DNA of 64,000 bases from an uncultured Pelagibacteraceae bacterium (GTDB lineage: Bacteria; Pseudomonadota; Alphaproteobacteria; Pelagibacterales; Pelagibacteraceae), in the NCBI GenBank assembly GCA_902588585.1, contig CACIPQ010000004.1, positions 31,987-95,986 of the forward strand, written 5' to 3'. The notes beneath the pieces were generated by a model that was not told the DNA's origin, searched no databases, and worked only from the letters and a program-made list of their open reading frames with translations. Shown here in pieces: positions 17,986-25,952 of the stretch. The position numbers were made by a program, and so were the translations under genes. The first letter of the stretch is position 1. Each line of letters begins with the position of its first letter.

Positions 17986-19292
17986 TTTTTATCTGTATTA
18001 GATAAATCTGCACCAGTTGTTGGGTCAAGCTCAATACCTAAGGGAGTAATGTCTCTTGGTAATGGCGTAAATGTGGAATCTGGATTGTCCTTATATGTTC
18101 TTTTCGTCATTCTATAAATTCCAAAAACAATAATTAAAAATAAAAAAATAATAAGATGTAAAAAAAATCCATTTGGCCCAAATTTATACATCAAGGCTGA
18201 ACAAATAATTGGTCCTGCCATGGCACCTAAGCCAAAAATTACATTTAAACCTGCTCCAGCAGCTACGAATTTTTCTTTTGAAATATAATCATTCACTAAT
18301 GCAAGATTTAGTGAAAATAAAGGAAGTATCATTCCTGACATAAGAGTTATAAATATAAATAATTTCCCTTTATCCATTGTTGTTGAAAAATAATTAAACT
18401 TAACCATGTTTTCTATAAACAAATTAGCAAAAGAAGCTCCAGAAAAAGCTATAGATAAAAAACAAAAAATTACAGCTAGTATTGCACATAAAATAATTAT
18501 TATTCTTCTATCGTTTTTATCTGACAGATAACCAATTGGCCATTGAAAAAAAGCGCCCGCTAAAGTTATTAAAACAAGTAAAATAGAAACTTCAAAAATT
18601 GATAAGTTCATTATCGTCGCATATACAGCAGATAACGTAAATATTGCAGAGAAAAGAAAACCCGAACAAAACATCGAAAAGCTACCAAAAGGAGAAATTT
18701 TAAAAAGTTCCTTTACTTTCATTGTTGTAGTTTTTTTAAATTTTGGAGGTTTTTTTTTAGTTAATAAAATTGGTACTAGGGCTATAGAAAATAAAAGAGA
18801 AATAAGTATAAAAGGTTCATATTCTATTGGATTGCTTATATTCAGTAGTAAATTTCCTATTGCAAAACCAAAAAAGGTAATGAACATATAAAGTGAAAGC
18901 ACTTTACCTCTTGTTCTGTTATTTGCTCTGTCATTTAACCAGCTTTCAACAATAACAAAAATTCCAATCATGCTAAAACCAGTTAAAAACCTCGCAAATA
19001 TCCAAACAATTGGGTCAACAAAAACAATGTGAATTAATGAACTTAATGATGCCATTGAAGCAAATGCAGCAAAAACTCTAATATGTCCTACTCTACTAAC
19101 GAGTTGTGGAGATAAATTTGCACCAACAAAGTAACCTACAAAATATCCAGACATTAATAGTCCAGTTGAAAAATAATTAAATTCTTCTAAAACGGCCCGT
19201 ACCCCTAAAAGATTACCTTGAAGACCGTGTGCTGTAATTAAAATAGCAAAACCAGTAAAGAGTGCCCATGAATTTTTTAAAATTTTTCCCAT
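17982..19292 (-). CDS. MFS transporter, YcaD-like
   Basis: Membrane carrier of 436 residues with about 12 hydrophobic spans and a short polar C-terminal tail. The loop after span 2 (SRVGHIRVFAAFASM) and VESWLNDRANNRTRGKVLSLYM are typical of the YcaD-like branch, whose substrates are mostly unknown. It lies 49 bases after the TmpB-like gene and overlaps egtD. Context suggests an amine, betaine or breakdown product as cargo, but the sequence does not show this. Confidence 0.8.
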   Translation of the reverse strand: MGKILKNSWALFTGFAILITAHGLQGNLLGVRAVLEEFNYFSTGLLMSGYFVGYFVGANLSPQLVSRVGHIRVFAAFASMASLSSLIHIVFVDPIVWIFARFLTGFSMIGIFVIVESWLNDRANNRTRGKVLSLYMFITFFGFAIGNLLLNISNPIEYEPFILISLLFSIALVPILLTKKKPPKFKKTTTMKVKELFKISPFGSFSMFCSGFLFSAIFTLSAVYATIMNLSIFEVSILLVLITLAGAFFQWPIGYLSDKNDRRIIIILCAILAVIFCFLSIAFSGASFANLFIENMVKFNYFSTTMDKGKLFIFITLMSGMILPLFSLNLALVNDYISKEKFVAAGAGLNVIFGLGAMAGPIICSALMYKFGPNGFFLHLIIFLFLIIVFGIYRMTKRTYKDNPDSTFTPLPRDITPLGIELDPTTGADLSNTDKK

Positions 19293-19341
19293 GATTCAGG
19301 CTGTCTTTAAACCTTATTTATTAAAATTCAACCGATATTTA

Positions 19342-19896
19342 TTAGTTAGAATACGGAGTTCTACTGAATATTTTTTTGACGTATGGTTCAAAATCTTTCA
19401 GACTTAAAGATTTATAGGTAGGGTCGAAAGACTTTTGATCCCATTTTTCACAAAAATTCATCGTATCCTTGTAGTATTTATGATCTTTAAATTTTTCTCT
19501 CTCATTTTTGTTACCACCAAAATGATGAGCATAATAATACATTTGAAATATGCCGTGCTTCTCAACTATCCAATGTGTTTTTTCACTAACATATGGTTTT
19601 AAAACTGCGGCAGCATATTCTGCATGATTTAAAGGAGCAAGCTCATCACCAATATCATGAAGTAATGCTGCTACGATCATTTCATCATCAGCTTTATCAT
19701 TAAGAGCTCTTGTGGCGGTTTGTAAAGAGTGTTCTAATCTGGAAATCTGATAACCTTCAAGAGTACTATTTAATGTACTCATAAAATTTAAAATTCTATC
19801 AGCTGTACTTTTGATAAATTTCTTTTCATGACGATCTAAAAGAAGATAATCTTTCTTTGTCCCCTTTTTCATTTCTTTAAAACTAACTTTGTCCAT
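19342..19896 (-). CDS. tmpB: HD-domain diiron oxygenase, TmpB/PhnZ-like
   Basis: HD-fold protein of 184 residues. Candidate metal ligands are H56 (SRLEHSLQTA), H80-D81 (AALLHDIGD), H91, H114 (EKHG) and D153 (EKWDQKSFDP); the 24-residue gap from the first His to the HD pair matches PhnZ. TmpB and PhnZ are mixed-valent diiron oxygenases that cleave the C-P bond of a 1-hydroxylated aminophosphonate. Its start overlaps the preceding TmpA-like dioxygenase by 14 bases, the pairing seen in tmpAB, where TmpB turns hydroxylated 2-(trimethylamino)ethylphosphonate into glycine betaine and phosphate. The specific substrate is inferred from context, not proven. Confidence 0.68.
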   Translation of the reverse strand: MDKVSFKEMKKGTKKDYLLLDRHEKKFIKSTADRILNFMSTLNSTLEGYQISRLEHSLQTATRALNDKADDEMIVAALLHDIGDELAPLNHAEYAAAVLKPYVSEKTHWIVEKHGIFQMYYYAHHFGGNKNEREKFKDHKYYKDTMNFCEKWDQKSFDPTYKSLSLKDFEPYVKKIFSRTPYSN

Positions 19897-20995
19897 AAAT
19901 ATTAAATTTTCTTTTTAAATATTTCATTTTACTTTCGGCAGAATCATGATCGATATAACATCCTTGTAAATGTCTCTCTCCAATATTCATATTAAATGCA
20001 GTTCTTCCATGAAGTGTTCTGTAATTATCCATTATCAACATATCTCCTGGTTCCAACTTAAATTGAATCATAAATTTTTTTGAATTACATAGTTTTATAA
20101 ACAGTGCTCTAGCTTTATAAAATTGATTTAATTGATCTTTTTTAAGTATAGGGACATAATCAAGTCTTGGACTTAATCTAACTCTTTTTAATGAACCGTT
20201 TTTATTTAGCTCAATAGTTTCTCCCCAATTTTCAAGAATTGTATCTTTACTAACAAACGTAAATCTAATTTTTACAGAAGTAAGTAATTTGAAAAAGTTT
20301 TTATGTTTTTTTTTTAAATATTCAGCAACTGCAAATCCATCTGTAAGTGTTGAATGACCTCCTTCACTATCATTTTTAACACAATGTAATATTTGAATTC
20401 CTGGTATTGGTTTTCTATAAGGGTTGTCTGTATGCGCCGACAATGAGTGAGGTGTATATGCTAAATCACTTGCTTTTCTTACAGACTTAACATCAAATAA
20501 AACTCCAAAATTTGTTGGTCTAACAACTCCAATTAGATTGGCAAATTTTATAATAAAATTCTTTTTAGCTGGAGTGTTTTTTAGTATTGAGAAACCATAT
20601 TTATAAAATTTTTCTAAAAAAGAATAACCTTCTCTATTATTAAACATGTCTGTTTTAAATTTAAAAAAAGGTTTGTTTTTAATTCTTGAGTTCCATAAAA
20701 ATATTTTCTTGTTAGATATGTTTTTATTTATTTCCTCTAGTAACTCGTCTATATGGTAATGGGATTCAATTCCGTCAGTAAATTCAACATTTAGTAATTT
20801 TTTTTTAATTAAGGCTTTTTTTATTTTCAATTTATGATTTAAATCTGCAGGATCGTATAATCTTTGACCGGTATTTTTATCTAATAACCCTTGATTATTA
20901 ACTCTTTCTCGTAACCAAAGAGGATGTAGCTCTATGTTCTTTTTGTACAGAGAAACAAAAATTTTCTTCTTGTTCTTTGCAACTCCTATCTTCAT
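19883..20995 (-). CDS. tmpA: 2-oxoglutarate/Fe(II) dioxygenase, TmpA/gamma-butyrobetaine hydroxylase-like
   Basis: A 370-residue TauD/GBBH-type dioxygenase with an N-terminal DUF971-like domain (HPLWLRERV) and a C-terminal catalytic jelly roll. The facial triad is H188-x-D190 (SAHTDNPY) and H329 (TLHGRTAF), with R341 placed to bind 2-oxoglutarate. The N-terminal domain lacks the Cys-rich zinc site of ordinary gamma-butyrobetaine hydroxylase; it reads RERVNNQGLLDKNTGQRLYDP instead. Together with the overlapping HD oxygenase and the upstream betaine transporter, this favours TmpA, which hydroxylates 2-(trimethylamino)ethylphosphonate. Gamma-butyrobetaine or trimethyllysine hydroxylation remain alternatives. 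Confidence 0.68.
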   Translation of the reverse strand: MKIGVAKNKKKIFVSLYKKNIELHPLWLRERVNNQGLLDKNTGQRLYDPADLNHKLKIKKALIKKKLLNVEFTDGIESHYHIDELLEEINKNISNKKIFLWNSRIKNKPFFKFKTDMFNNREGYSFLEKFYKYGFSILKNTPAKKNFIIKFANLIGVVRPTNFGVLFDVKSVRKASDLAYTPHSLSAHTDNPYRKPIPGIQILHCVKNDSEGGHSTLTDGFAVAEYLKKKHKNFFKLLTSVKIRFTFVSKDTILENWGETIELNKNGSLKRVRLSPRLDYVPILKKDQLNQFYKARALFIKLCNSKKFMIQFKLEPGDMLIMDNYRTLHGRTAFNMNIGERHLQGCYIDHDSAESKMKYLKRKFNIYGQS

Positions 20996-21038
20996 AAAAG
21001 AACCATATCCTAGTTCTATGATTTTGAAAATATTTAGA

Positions 21039-21905
21039 TTATCTGGTCTTGATAGTGTCTTGTGGAACGATTTTCTGTGTAATTCTGTCTAAAACAATGG
21101 CTAATATTACAATCCCTGTTCCACCAATAACAGCTCCGCCAATGTCTAATCTTCCAAGAGCCACATAAACAGTAAGTCCTAAACCTCCAGCACCAATAAG
21201 AGCGGCTATAACCACCATCGATAGAGCCAACATAAGTGTTTGGTTAACCCCTGCCATAATGGTTTTCATAGCTAAAGGTATTTCAATTCTATGTAATATT
21301 TTAAATTTTGTTAGTCCTAAACTTGCCCCTGCCTCTTTAAATCCTTTTCCTACTTGTCTTATTCCAAGATTAGTAAGACGAACAATCGGTGGCAGAGCAA
21401 AAATAATGGTTGCGACCACGCCAGGTGTTAACCCTACGCCAAAAAGCATCACAACAGGAATTAGATAAACAAAACTTGGTATGGTTTGCATTATATCCAG
21501 GATAGGTCTTAGAATAGTTTCAAATAAATTACTTCTAGAGGCAGCAATGCCTACGGGTATACCGATAATCATACAGAATATTACTGCTGTGAAGATCATT
21601 GCCAAAGTAGTCATGGTTTCTTTCCAAAGATCAACAAGATCTATAGAAATCAAAGCAAGAGCTGCAAAAATTGCAAACTTCAAGCCATTAGTTTTCCACG
21701 CGAAAAATGCAAAAATTAAAATTACAATTGGAAAAGGAATAAAATTAAAAAGTGAGTCTAAACCGTCAAGAGTAGCATCGATTGGAGCTGCCAGCTTTTT
21801 AAAGAGCGGCCGTTGCATGAACAGCCACTCTTTAATATGTTTTTCAATCCATTCTGCTATCGGAATGTAAACTTCGTAGTCAGATGGTGCAAGTTTTAAG
21901 CTCAC
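21039..21905 (-). CDS. proW: betaine-type ABC transporter permease
   Basis: ProW/OpuAB-like inner-membrane permease of 288 residues: a polar N-terminus, then about six spans. The EAA loop is KEAGASLGLTKFKILHRIEIPLA, and QTIPSFVYLIPVVMLFGVG is typical of quaternary-amine permeases. It follows proX by 18 bases and precedes the TmpA-like gene by 43. No ProV-type ATPase gene is present in the cluster, so an ATPase must come from elsewhere. Confidence 0.92.
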   Translation of the reverse strand: MSLKLAPSDYEVYIPIAEWIEKHIKEWLFMQRPLFKKLAAPIDATLDGLDSLFNFIPFPIVILIFAFFAWKTNGLKFAIFAALALISIDLVDLWKETMTTLAMIFTAVIFCMIIGIPVGIAASRSNLFETILRPILDIMQTIPSFVYLIPVVMLFGVGLTPGVVATIIFALPPIVRLTNLGIRQVGKGFKEAGASLGLTKFKILHRIEIPLAMKTIMAGVNQTLMLALSMVVIAALIGAGGLGLTVYVALGRLDIGGAVIGGTGIVILAIVLDRITQKIVPQDTIKTR

Positions 21906-21923
21906 TGAACTTATATTTGCGAC

Positions 21924-22865
21924 CTATTTTAACCAACTATCGAAAGTACTTTGGTTTGCTTTAATCCAAGCAGCAGCATGTTTTTTAATTGCTCTTTCGC
22001 TTTTCTCGCCCGCATTCATTTTCATGTTTTGAGCAGCAATATCCGCTAGTGGAATAGATGCTTTTTTAAGCATTTTTTTCACATCTGGATTTGCTTTAAG
22101 GAAAGCTTTATTTGCAGCTGGTCGAATATCATCCGCACCAAAACCCATGTTTATTTTAGATTTTGTTGCATTAGCAACCTTAACTTTTTTAGTACCACTG
22201 TAAGGAACTTCTATCCAAACAACGTCCTGTCCAAGTTTTAAAGCACCAACAGTCCAATTCGGAGTCCATGTGTAAAACAACACAGATTTTCCGTTTTTAT
22301 ATTTAGCAACTACATCAGCCATTGAAGCAGAGTAGTCAGCTTTAACTGGATTAATAAAATCACCTAAATTTAGTTCAGCAAAATGTTTTGTAATTTGCTT
22401 CTCACAACCCCAACCTGGAGGGCAAGCAACCATGTCTGCTTTTCCATCTCCATTAGAGTCGAATTGTTTAGCGTGCGCTTTAATATCCATTACGCTTTTT
22501 ATACCAAGTTTATCAGCAGTTTTTTTATCAACTAGATAACCTTGTAAGCCACCTTTTTTCATCACATAACCAACGGCTTCAACTTTGCCTTTTGATTCTT
22601 TGATGTATCCGTCGTGAGTACTAAACCAACCGTTAACCCATAGGTCTAGATCTCCCGCAGCAGCAGCCACGTAAAATACTGAAGGCTTGATAGCTTTAGG
22701 TTCACTTACTGTGTGTCCCATTTTTTCCAAAGCTTGTTTGTAAACTTCAGCTTGGAAATAACCAGTATCCCAGTTTGCTTTTGCCATTTTAATATCTGCA
22801 GCAGAAGCAGCGCTAGTGATAGCGATCGAAGTAAGTAAAGTAGCTATTAACTTAAATAGTCTCAT
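21924..22865 (-). CDS. proX: betaine-type ABC transporter substrate-binding protein
   Basis: Periplasmic binding protein of the OpuAC/ProX family, 313 residues, with signal peptide MRLFKLIATLLTSIAITSAASA. Tryptophan-containing motifs (ANWDTGYFQAE, LWVNGWFSTHDGY, FYTWTPNWTVGAL) resemble the aromatic cage that binds quaternary amines; CPPGWGCEKQ adds a possible disulfide. Location ahead of TmpAB-like oxygenases suggests it may bind a betaine phosphonate rather than, or as well as, glycine betaine; this is inference. Confidence 0.92.
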   Translation of the reverse strand: MRLFKLIATLLTSIAITSAASAADIKMAKANWDTGYFQAEVYKQALEKMGHTVSEPKAIKPSVFYVAAAAGDLDLWVNGWFSTHDGYIKESKGKVEAVGYVMKKGGLQGYLVDKKTADKLGIKSVMDIKAHAKQFDSNGDGKADMVACPPGWGCEKQITKHFAELNLGDFINPVKADYSASMADVVAKYKNGKSVLFYTWTPNWTVGALKLGQDVVWIEVPYSGTKKVKVANATKSKINMGFGADDIRPAANKAFLKANPDVKKMLKKASIPLADIAAQNMKMNAGEKSERAIKKHAAAWIKANQSTFDSWLK

Positions 22866-22948
22866 TCTTCCTCCCTTTGATTAATTATTAATAATAATTG
22901 CGAAAAACTAGCATGTATAAATTGTTAATGTAACCGGAACACAACTAA

Positions 22949-22970
22949 AAAGTGAATTTTATATCACTTT
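22949..22970. repeat. inverted repeat between proX and selO
   Basis: AAAGTGA (22949-22955) and TCACTTT (22964-22970) are perfect inverted arms separated by 8 AT bases, in the 143-base divergent intergenic region. It is a candidate operator for either gene. In DNA this AT-rich, chance is a real alternative. Confidence 0.35.
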
Positions 22971-23008
22971 ATTTCAAGAAAAAGGGTATATTTGGTGAAA
23001 ATTTATAA

Positions 23009-24460
23009 ATGAGAGATAGAGATATAGATAACAAAATTGGTTGGCATTTCGACAACACTTATGCTCGTTTATCAGAGAAAATTCTAACAAAAATTAAACC
23101 AACCTCTGTCAAGAAGCCAAAATTAATTATAATTAATGAAAAATTGTGTAGAAATTTAGGATTAAATTTTTCGAATATTAATAATGATTTAATCGCTTCA
23201 ATATTTTCTGGAAATCAACTCCCACAAAACTCTGAGTGTATTGCCCAAGCATATGCGGGACATCAATTTGGTCATTTTACAGTCCTTGGTGATGGAAGAG
23301 CCATTGTTCTAGGTGAACACGTAACAAAAGACAACAAGCGATTTGATATTCAATTTAAAGGTTCAGGAAAGACACCTTACTCTAGACAAGGAGATGGTAG
23401 AGCTGCACTAGGACCCATGCTTAGAGAATATATTATCAGTGAGGCTATGAATGGATTAAAAATACCAACGACTCGAAGTTTAGCGGTTGTTACTACTGGT
23501 GAAACTGTAATGAGAGAAGAATCTTTAAAGGGAGCCATTTTAACTCGTATTGCATCAAGTCATATAAGGGTTGGAACTTTCCAATATGTAAGTTTAAGCG
23601 GCGATAAAGACGCTTTTAATTCACTATTAAATTACACTATTAATAGACATTATCCTGAAGTTAAAAATTCAAATAATCCTGCATTAGAACTATTAAAAAT
23701 TGTAATCAACAAACAAAGTGATCTAGTTACAAATTGGATGCGAGTTGGTTTTATTCATGGAGTAATGAATACTGACAATATGACTGTCTCTGGAGAAAGT
23801 ATAGATTATGGACCATGTGCATTCATGGATAGTTACAATCTTAAAACTGTTTTTAGCTCAATTGATCTTCAAGGTAGATATGCTTATGGAAACCAGCCGC
23901 TAATAACTAAATGGAACTTAGCAAGATTTGCTGAAACGTTGTTACCTTATATTGATAAAAATAAAGATAAAGCTATTAAAATAGCAACCGATACCGTTAA
24001 TGAGTTTGACTCAATTTATGAAAAAAAATGGTTAAACATGATGAAATCAAAATTAGGACTAATAGGCAGTAATGATGAAGATAAAAAAATAATTTCTGAT
24101 TTTTTAACCTGGATGGAAAATAATAAAGCTGATTATACAAATACTTTTTTATTTCTATTAAATGATGATTTTAAAAATAATAAAATTTTCGAAAAAGAAA
24201 CATTTATTAATTGGTACAAAAAATGGAGAAAACGTGTAGATGGTAAATCAAAAGACTTGATGAGAGAAACAAATCCAAATTTAATACCAAGAAATTATAT
24301 TGTAGAAAAAGTTTTAAAAGCTGCTGAAAATAACGATTTAAATCCTTTTAACAGTTTTTTAGAAATTTTACAAAAACCATACGAAGACCACGTTAATATA
24401 AAAGATTATCAAGCTCCTGCTACTAATACAGACGATTATAAGACTTTTTGTGGAACGTAA
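23009..24460 (+). CDS. selO: protein adenylyltransferase SelO (YdiU family)
   Basis: Pseudokinase-fold enzyme that transfers AMP to protein hydroxyl groups in SelO homologues, linked to redox stress. The 483-residue length is normal. Conserved text includes AQAYAGHQFGHFTVLGDGRA near residues 80-100, QFKGSGKTPYSRQGDGRAALGPMLREY, MREESLKGAILTR, FIHGVMNTDNMTVSGESIDYGPCAFMD and RYAYGNQP. As in other bacterial members there is no selenocysteine; the C-terminus ends DDYKTFCGT, with Cys three residues from the end where eukaryotic SelO has Sec. It is transcribed alone, divergent from proX and convergent with the HTH-like gene. Confidence 0.95.
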   Translation: MRDRDIDNKIGWHFDNTYARLSEKILTKIKPTSVKKPKLIIINEKLCRNLGLNFSNINNDLIASIFSGNQLPQNSECIAQAYAGHQFGHFTVLGDGRAIVLGEHVTKDNKRFDIQFKGSGKTPYSRQGDGRAALGPMLREYIISEAMNGLKIPTTRSLAVVTTGETVMREESLKGAILTRIASSHIRVGTFQYVSLSGDKDAFNSLLNYTINRHYPEVKNSNNPALELLKIVINKQSDLVTNWMRVGFIHGVMNTDNMTVSGESIDYGPCAFMDSYNLKTVFSSIDLQGRYAYGNQPLITKWNLARFAETLLPYIDKNKDKAIKIATDTVNEFDSIYEKKWLNMMKSKLGLIGSNDEDKKIISDFLTWMENNKADYTNTFLFLLNDDFKNNKIFEKETFINWYKKWRKRVDGKSKDLMRETNPNLIPRNYIVEKVLKAAENNDLNPFNSFLEILQKPYEDHVNIKDYQAPATNTDDYKTFCGT

Positions 24461-24485
24461 AATTTAAAGAAAAGCAAAGATAATT

Positions 24486-25046
24486 TTATAGTGATAACAA
24501 ATTATCAAGAACTCCTGTTTGTTTCCATTTTTTAATCAGTTTTGCAAATGCCATGGTTGTTTTTGGAACAGTTTCATCAAAAATATTTTTATAAGCTGGG
24601 CCAACCAAAACTCCTTCTGATTTATTTTGAGATAAAATTTTTCTCGCTACTAATGTTCTAACTTTTCTTCTTACAGTCTCCTTGGGTAGTGTCGATACTT
24701 GGCAAATGCTTGAAACTGTTAATTTATTTCGTTGAATTTTTGACATAAGTTCTTTTGCTTTAAAGATTAAAAAGGAATCATCAATGTCTTTTGCTTTAGA
24801 AATTTTACTAAACTCATCAGAAATCTCAGAATATGTCTTGGAATTCTCAGACTGCATTATATAAACCTCGTGGCTCACTACAATTTGTATGATAATGAAT
24901 GAGTCAAAATCCATTTTTAAATCTGACCTTACTCTTCGATAATAATCGATCATAAACATTAAGAACCCATACATTCCAGTACCAAATGATTTTTGTTTTG
25001 GCCCAGGATTGTTTAATTTTTTCTTTATTGAAGTAACATTGTCCAT
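24486..25046 (-). CDS. uncharacterised protein with a winged-HTH-like C-terminal half
   Basis: I do not recognise a named family for this 186-residue protein. The C-terminal half (about residues 100-150) contains KLTVSSICQVSTLPKETVRRKVRTLVARKILSQ, the layout of a helix-turn-helix followed by a wing, as in MarR/GntR-like DNA-binding domains. The N-terminal half is helical with an aromatic patch (MYGFLMFMIDYYRRVRSDL). No signal peptide or membrane span is obvious. It directly abuts the BASS transporter gene upstream on the same strand, so it may be its regulator. Confidence 0.6.
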   Translation of the reverse strand: MDNVTSIKKKLNNPGPKQKSFGTGMYGFLMFMIDYYRRVRSDLKMDFDSFIIIQIVVSHEVYIMQSENSKTYSEISDEFSKISKAKDIDDSFLIFKAKELMSKIQRNKLTVSSICQVSTLPKETVRRKVRTLVARKILSQNKSEGVLVGPAYKNIFDETVPKTTMAFAKLIKKWKQTGVLDNLLSL

Positions 25047-25898
25047 TTATTTTAAATTCCTAACAATAAATACAAAGATTATAGATGTGACAAACATTAT
25101 AAGAGCGTAAGCAGCAGTGGGAACAATATATACAATGTCATCGACTAATTGTGTTGCTACAAACACGGCCAAAGTTCCGTTTTGTAAACCGCATTCCAAA
25201 GATATACACTTTCTTTGTGCCATCCCCGATATCAAAAACTTAGCTACATAAAAACCAACTAACATCATTACTACATTTAAAATTAAAGTGATAATACCCG
25301 CTCTTGTTATAAAACTTACAACCCTATCCCATTCTTCAATCCAAATAGAAAGAAATACGATTACAAATAAAATTATAGATATTCTTTGTATTATTTGTGT
25401 TTTTGAACTTATAAAATTTGATGCAAATTTCCTTATAATCATTCCCAAAACAACCGGAACGGTTACTACTAAGAACATTTTCATGGCTATTCCTACCATT
25501 GTGATGTTTTCGTTAAGACTGTTCTCTACACCTAAAAGATTAGCAGATTGAAATATAATAAACGGCACAGAAATAATACTTATTAAACTTATGATAGCTG
25601 TCAGAGATATTGATAATGCTACGTCACCATTTGCAAATTTTGTTAATACGTTTGAGGTTACACCTCCAGGAGCTGCTGCTATTATCATAACTCCCAAAGC
25701 TAATTCTATTGGCGGATTGTAAATTTTAATTATTATAAAAGCTATGATTGGAAGCAAAATTAGTTGGCAAAGCGAACCAACAAAAAAATTTTTAGGACTC
25801 TTTATTACCCTAGAAAAATCATCAAAAGATAAACCCAGGCCTAATCCTAACATGATTAGAGCAAGAGCTATAGGTGCTATTGTAGTTACTATTTCCAA
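25047..25898 (-). CDS. bile acid:sodium symporter family (BASS) transporter
   Basis: Membrane protein of 283 residues with about nine to ten spans. Family motifs are MLGLGLGLSFDDFSRVIKSP near the N-terminus, MIIAAAPGGVTSNVLTKFANGDVALSISLTAI (the Na+-site region) and SLECGLQNGTLAVFVATQLV. BASS proteins carry organic anions with sodium; in bacteria the substrate may be a keto acid or a pantoate-like compound. It starts 54 bases after gap and is followed without a gap by the HTH-like gene. Confidence 0.88.
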   Translation of the reverse strand: MEIVTTIAPIALALIMLGLGLGLSFDDFSRVIKSPKNFFVGSLCQLILLPIIAFIIIKIYNPPIELALGVMIIAAAPGGVTSNVLTKFANGDVALSISLTAIISLISIISVPFIIFQSANLLGVENSLNENITMVGIAMKMFLVVTVPVVLGMIIRKFASNFISSKTQIIQRISIILFVIVFLSIWIEEWDRVVSFITRAGIITLILNVVMMLVGFYVAKFLISGMAQRKCISLECGLQNGTLAVFVATQLVDDIVYIVPTAAYALIMFVTSIIFVFIVRNLK

Positions 25899-25952
25899 GA
25901 TTTATCCCCCCTTTGACTTTATAAGTAAAACCGAAATGAATTTTTAAGTCAA

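Noticed and set aside
19342..19896. HD protein as a nucleotide phosphohydrolase
   Set aside because: Possible from the HD fold alone, but ligand spacing and the overlapping dioxygenase partner favour a diiron oxygenase.
21481..21870. 129-codon open frame antisense to proW
   Set aside because: Shadow of the permease gene; composition follows the opposite strand and no family is recognised.
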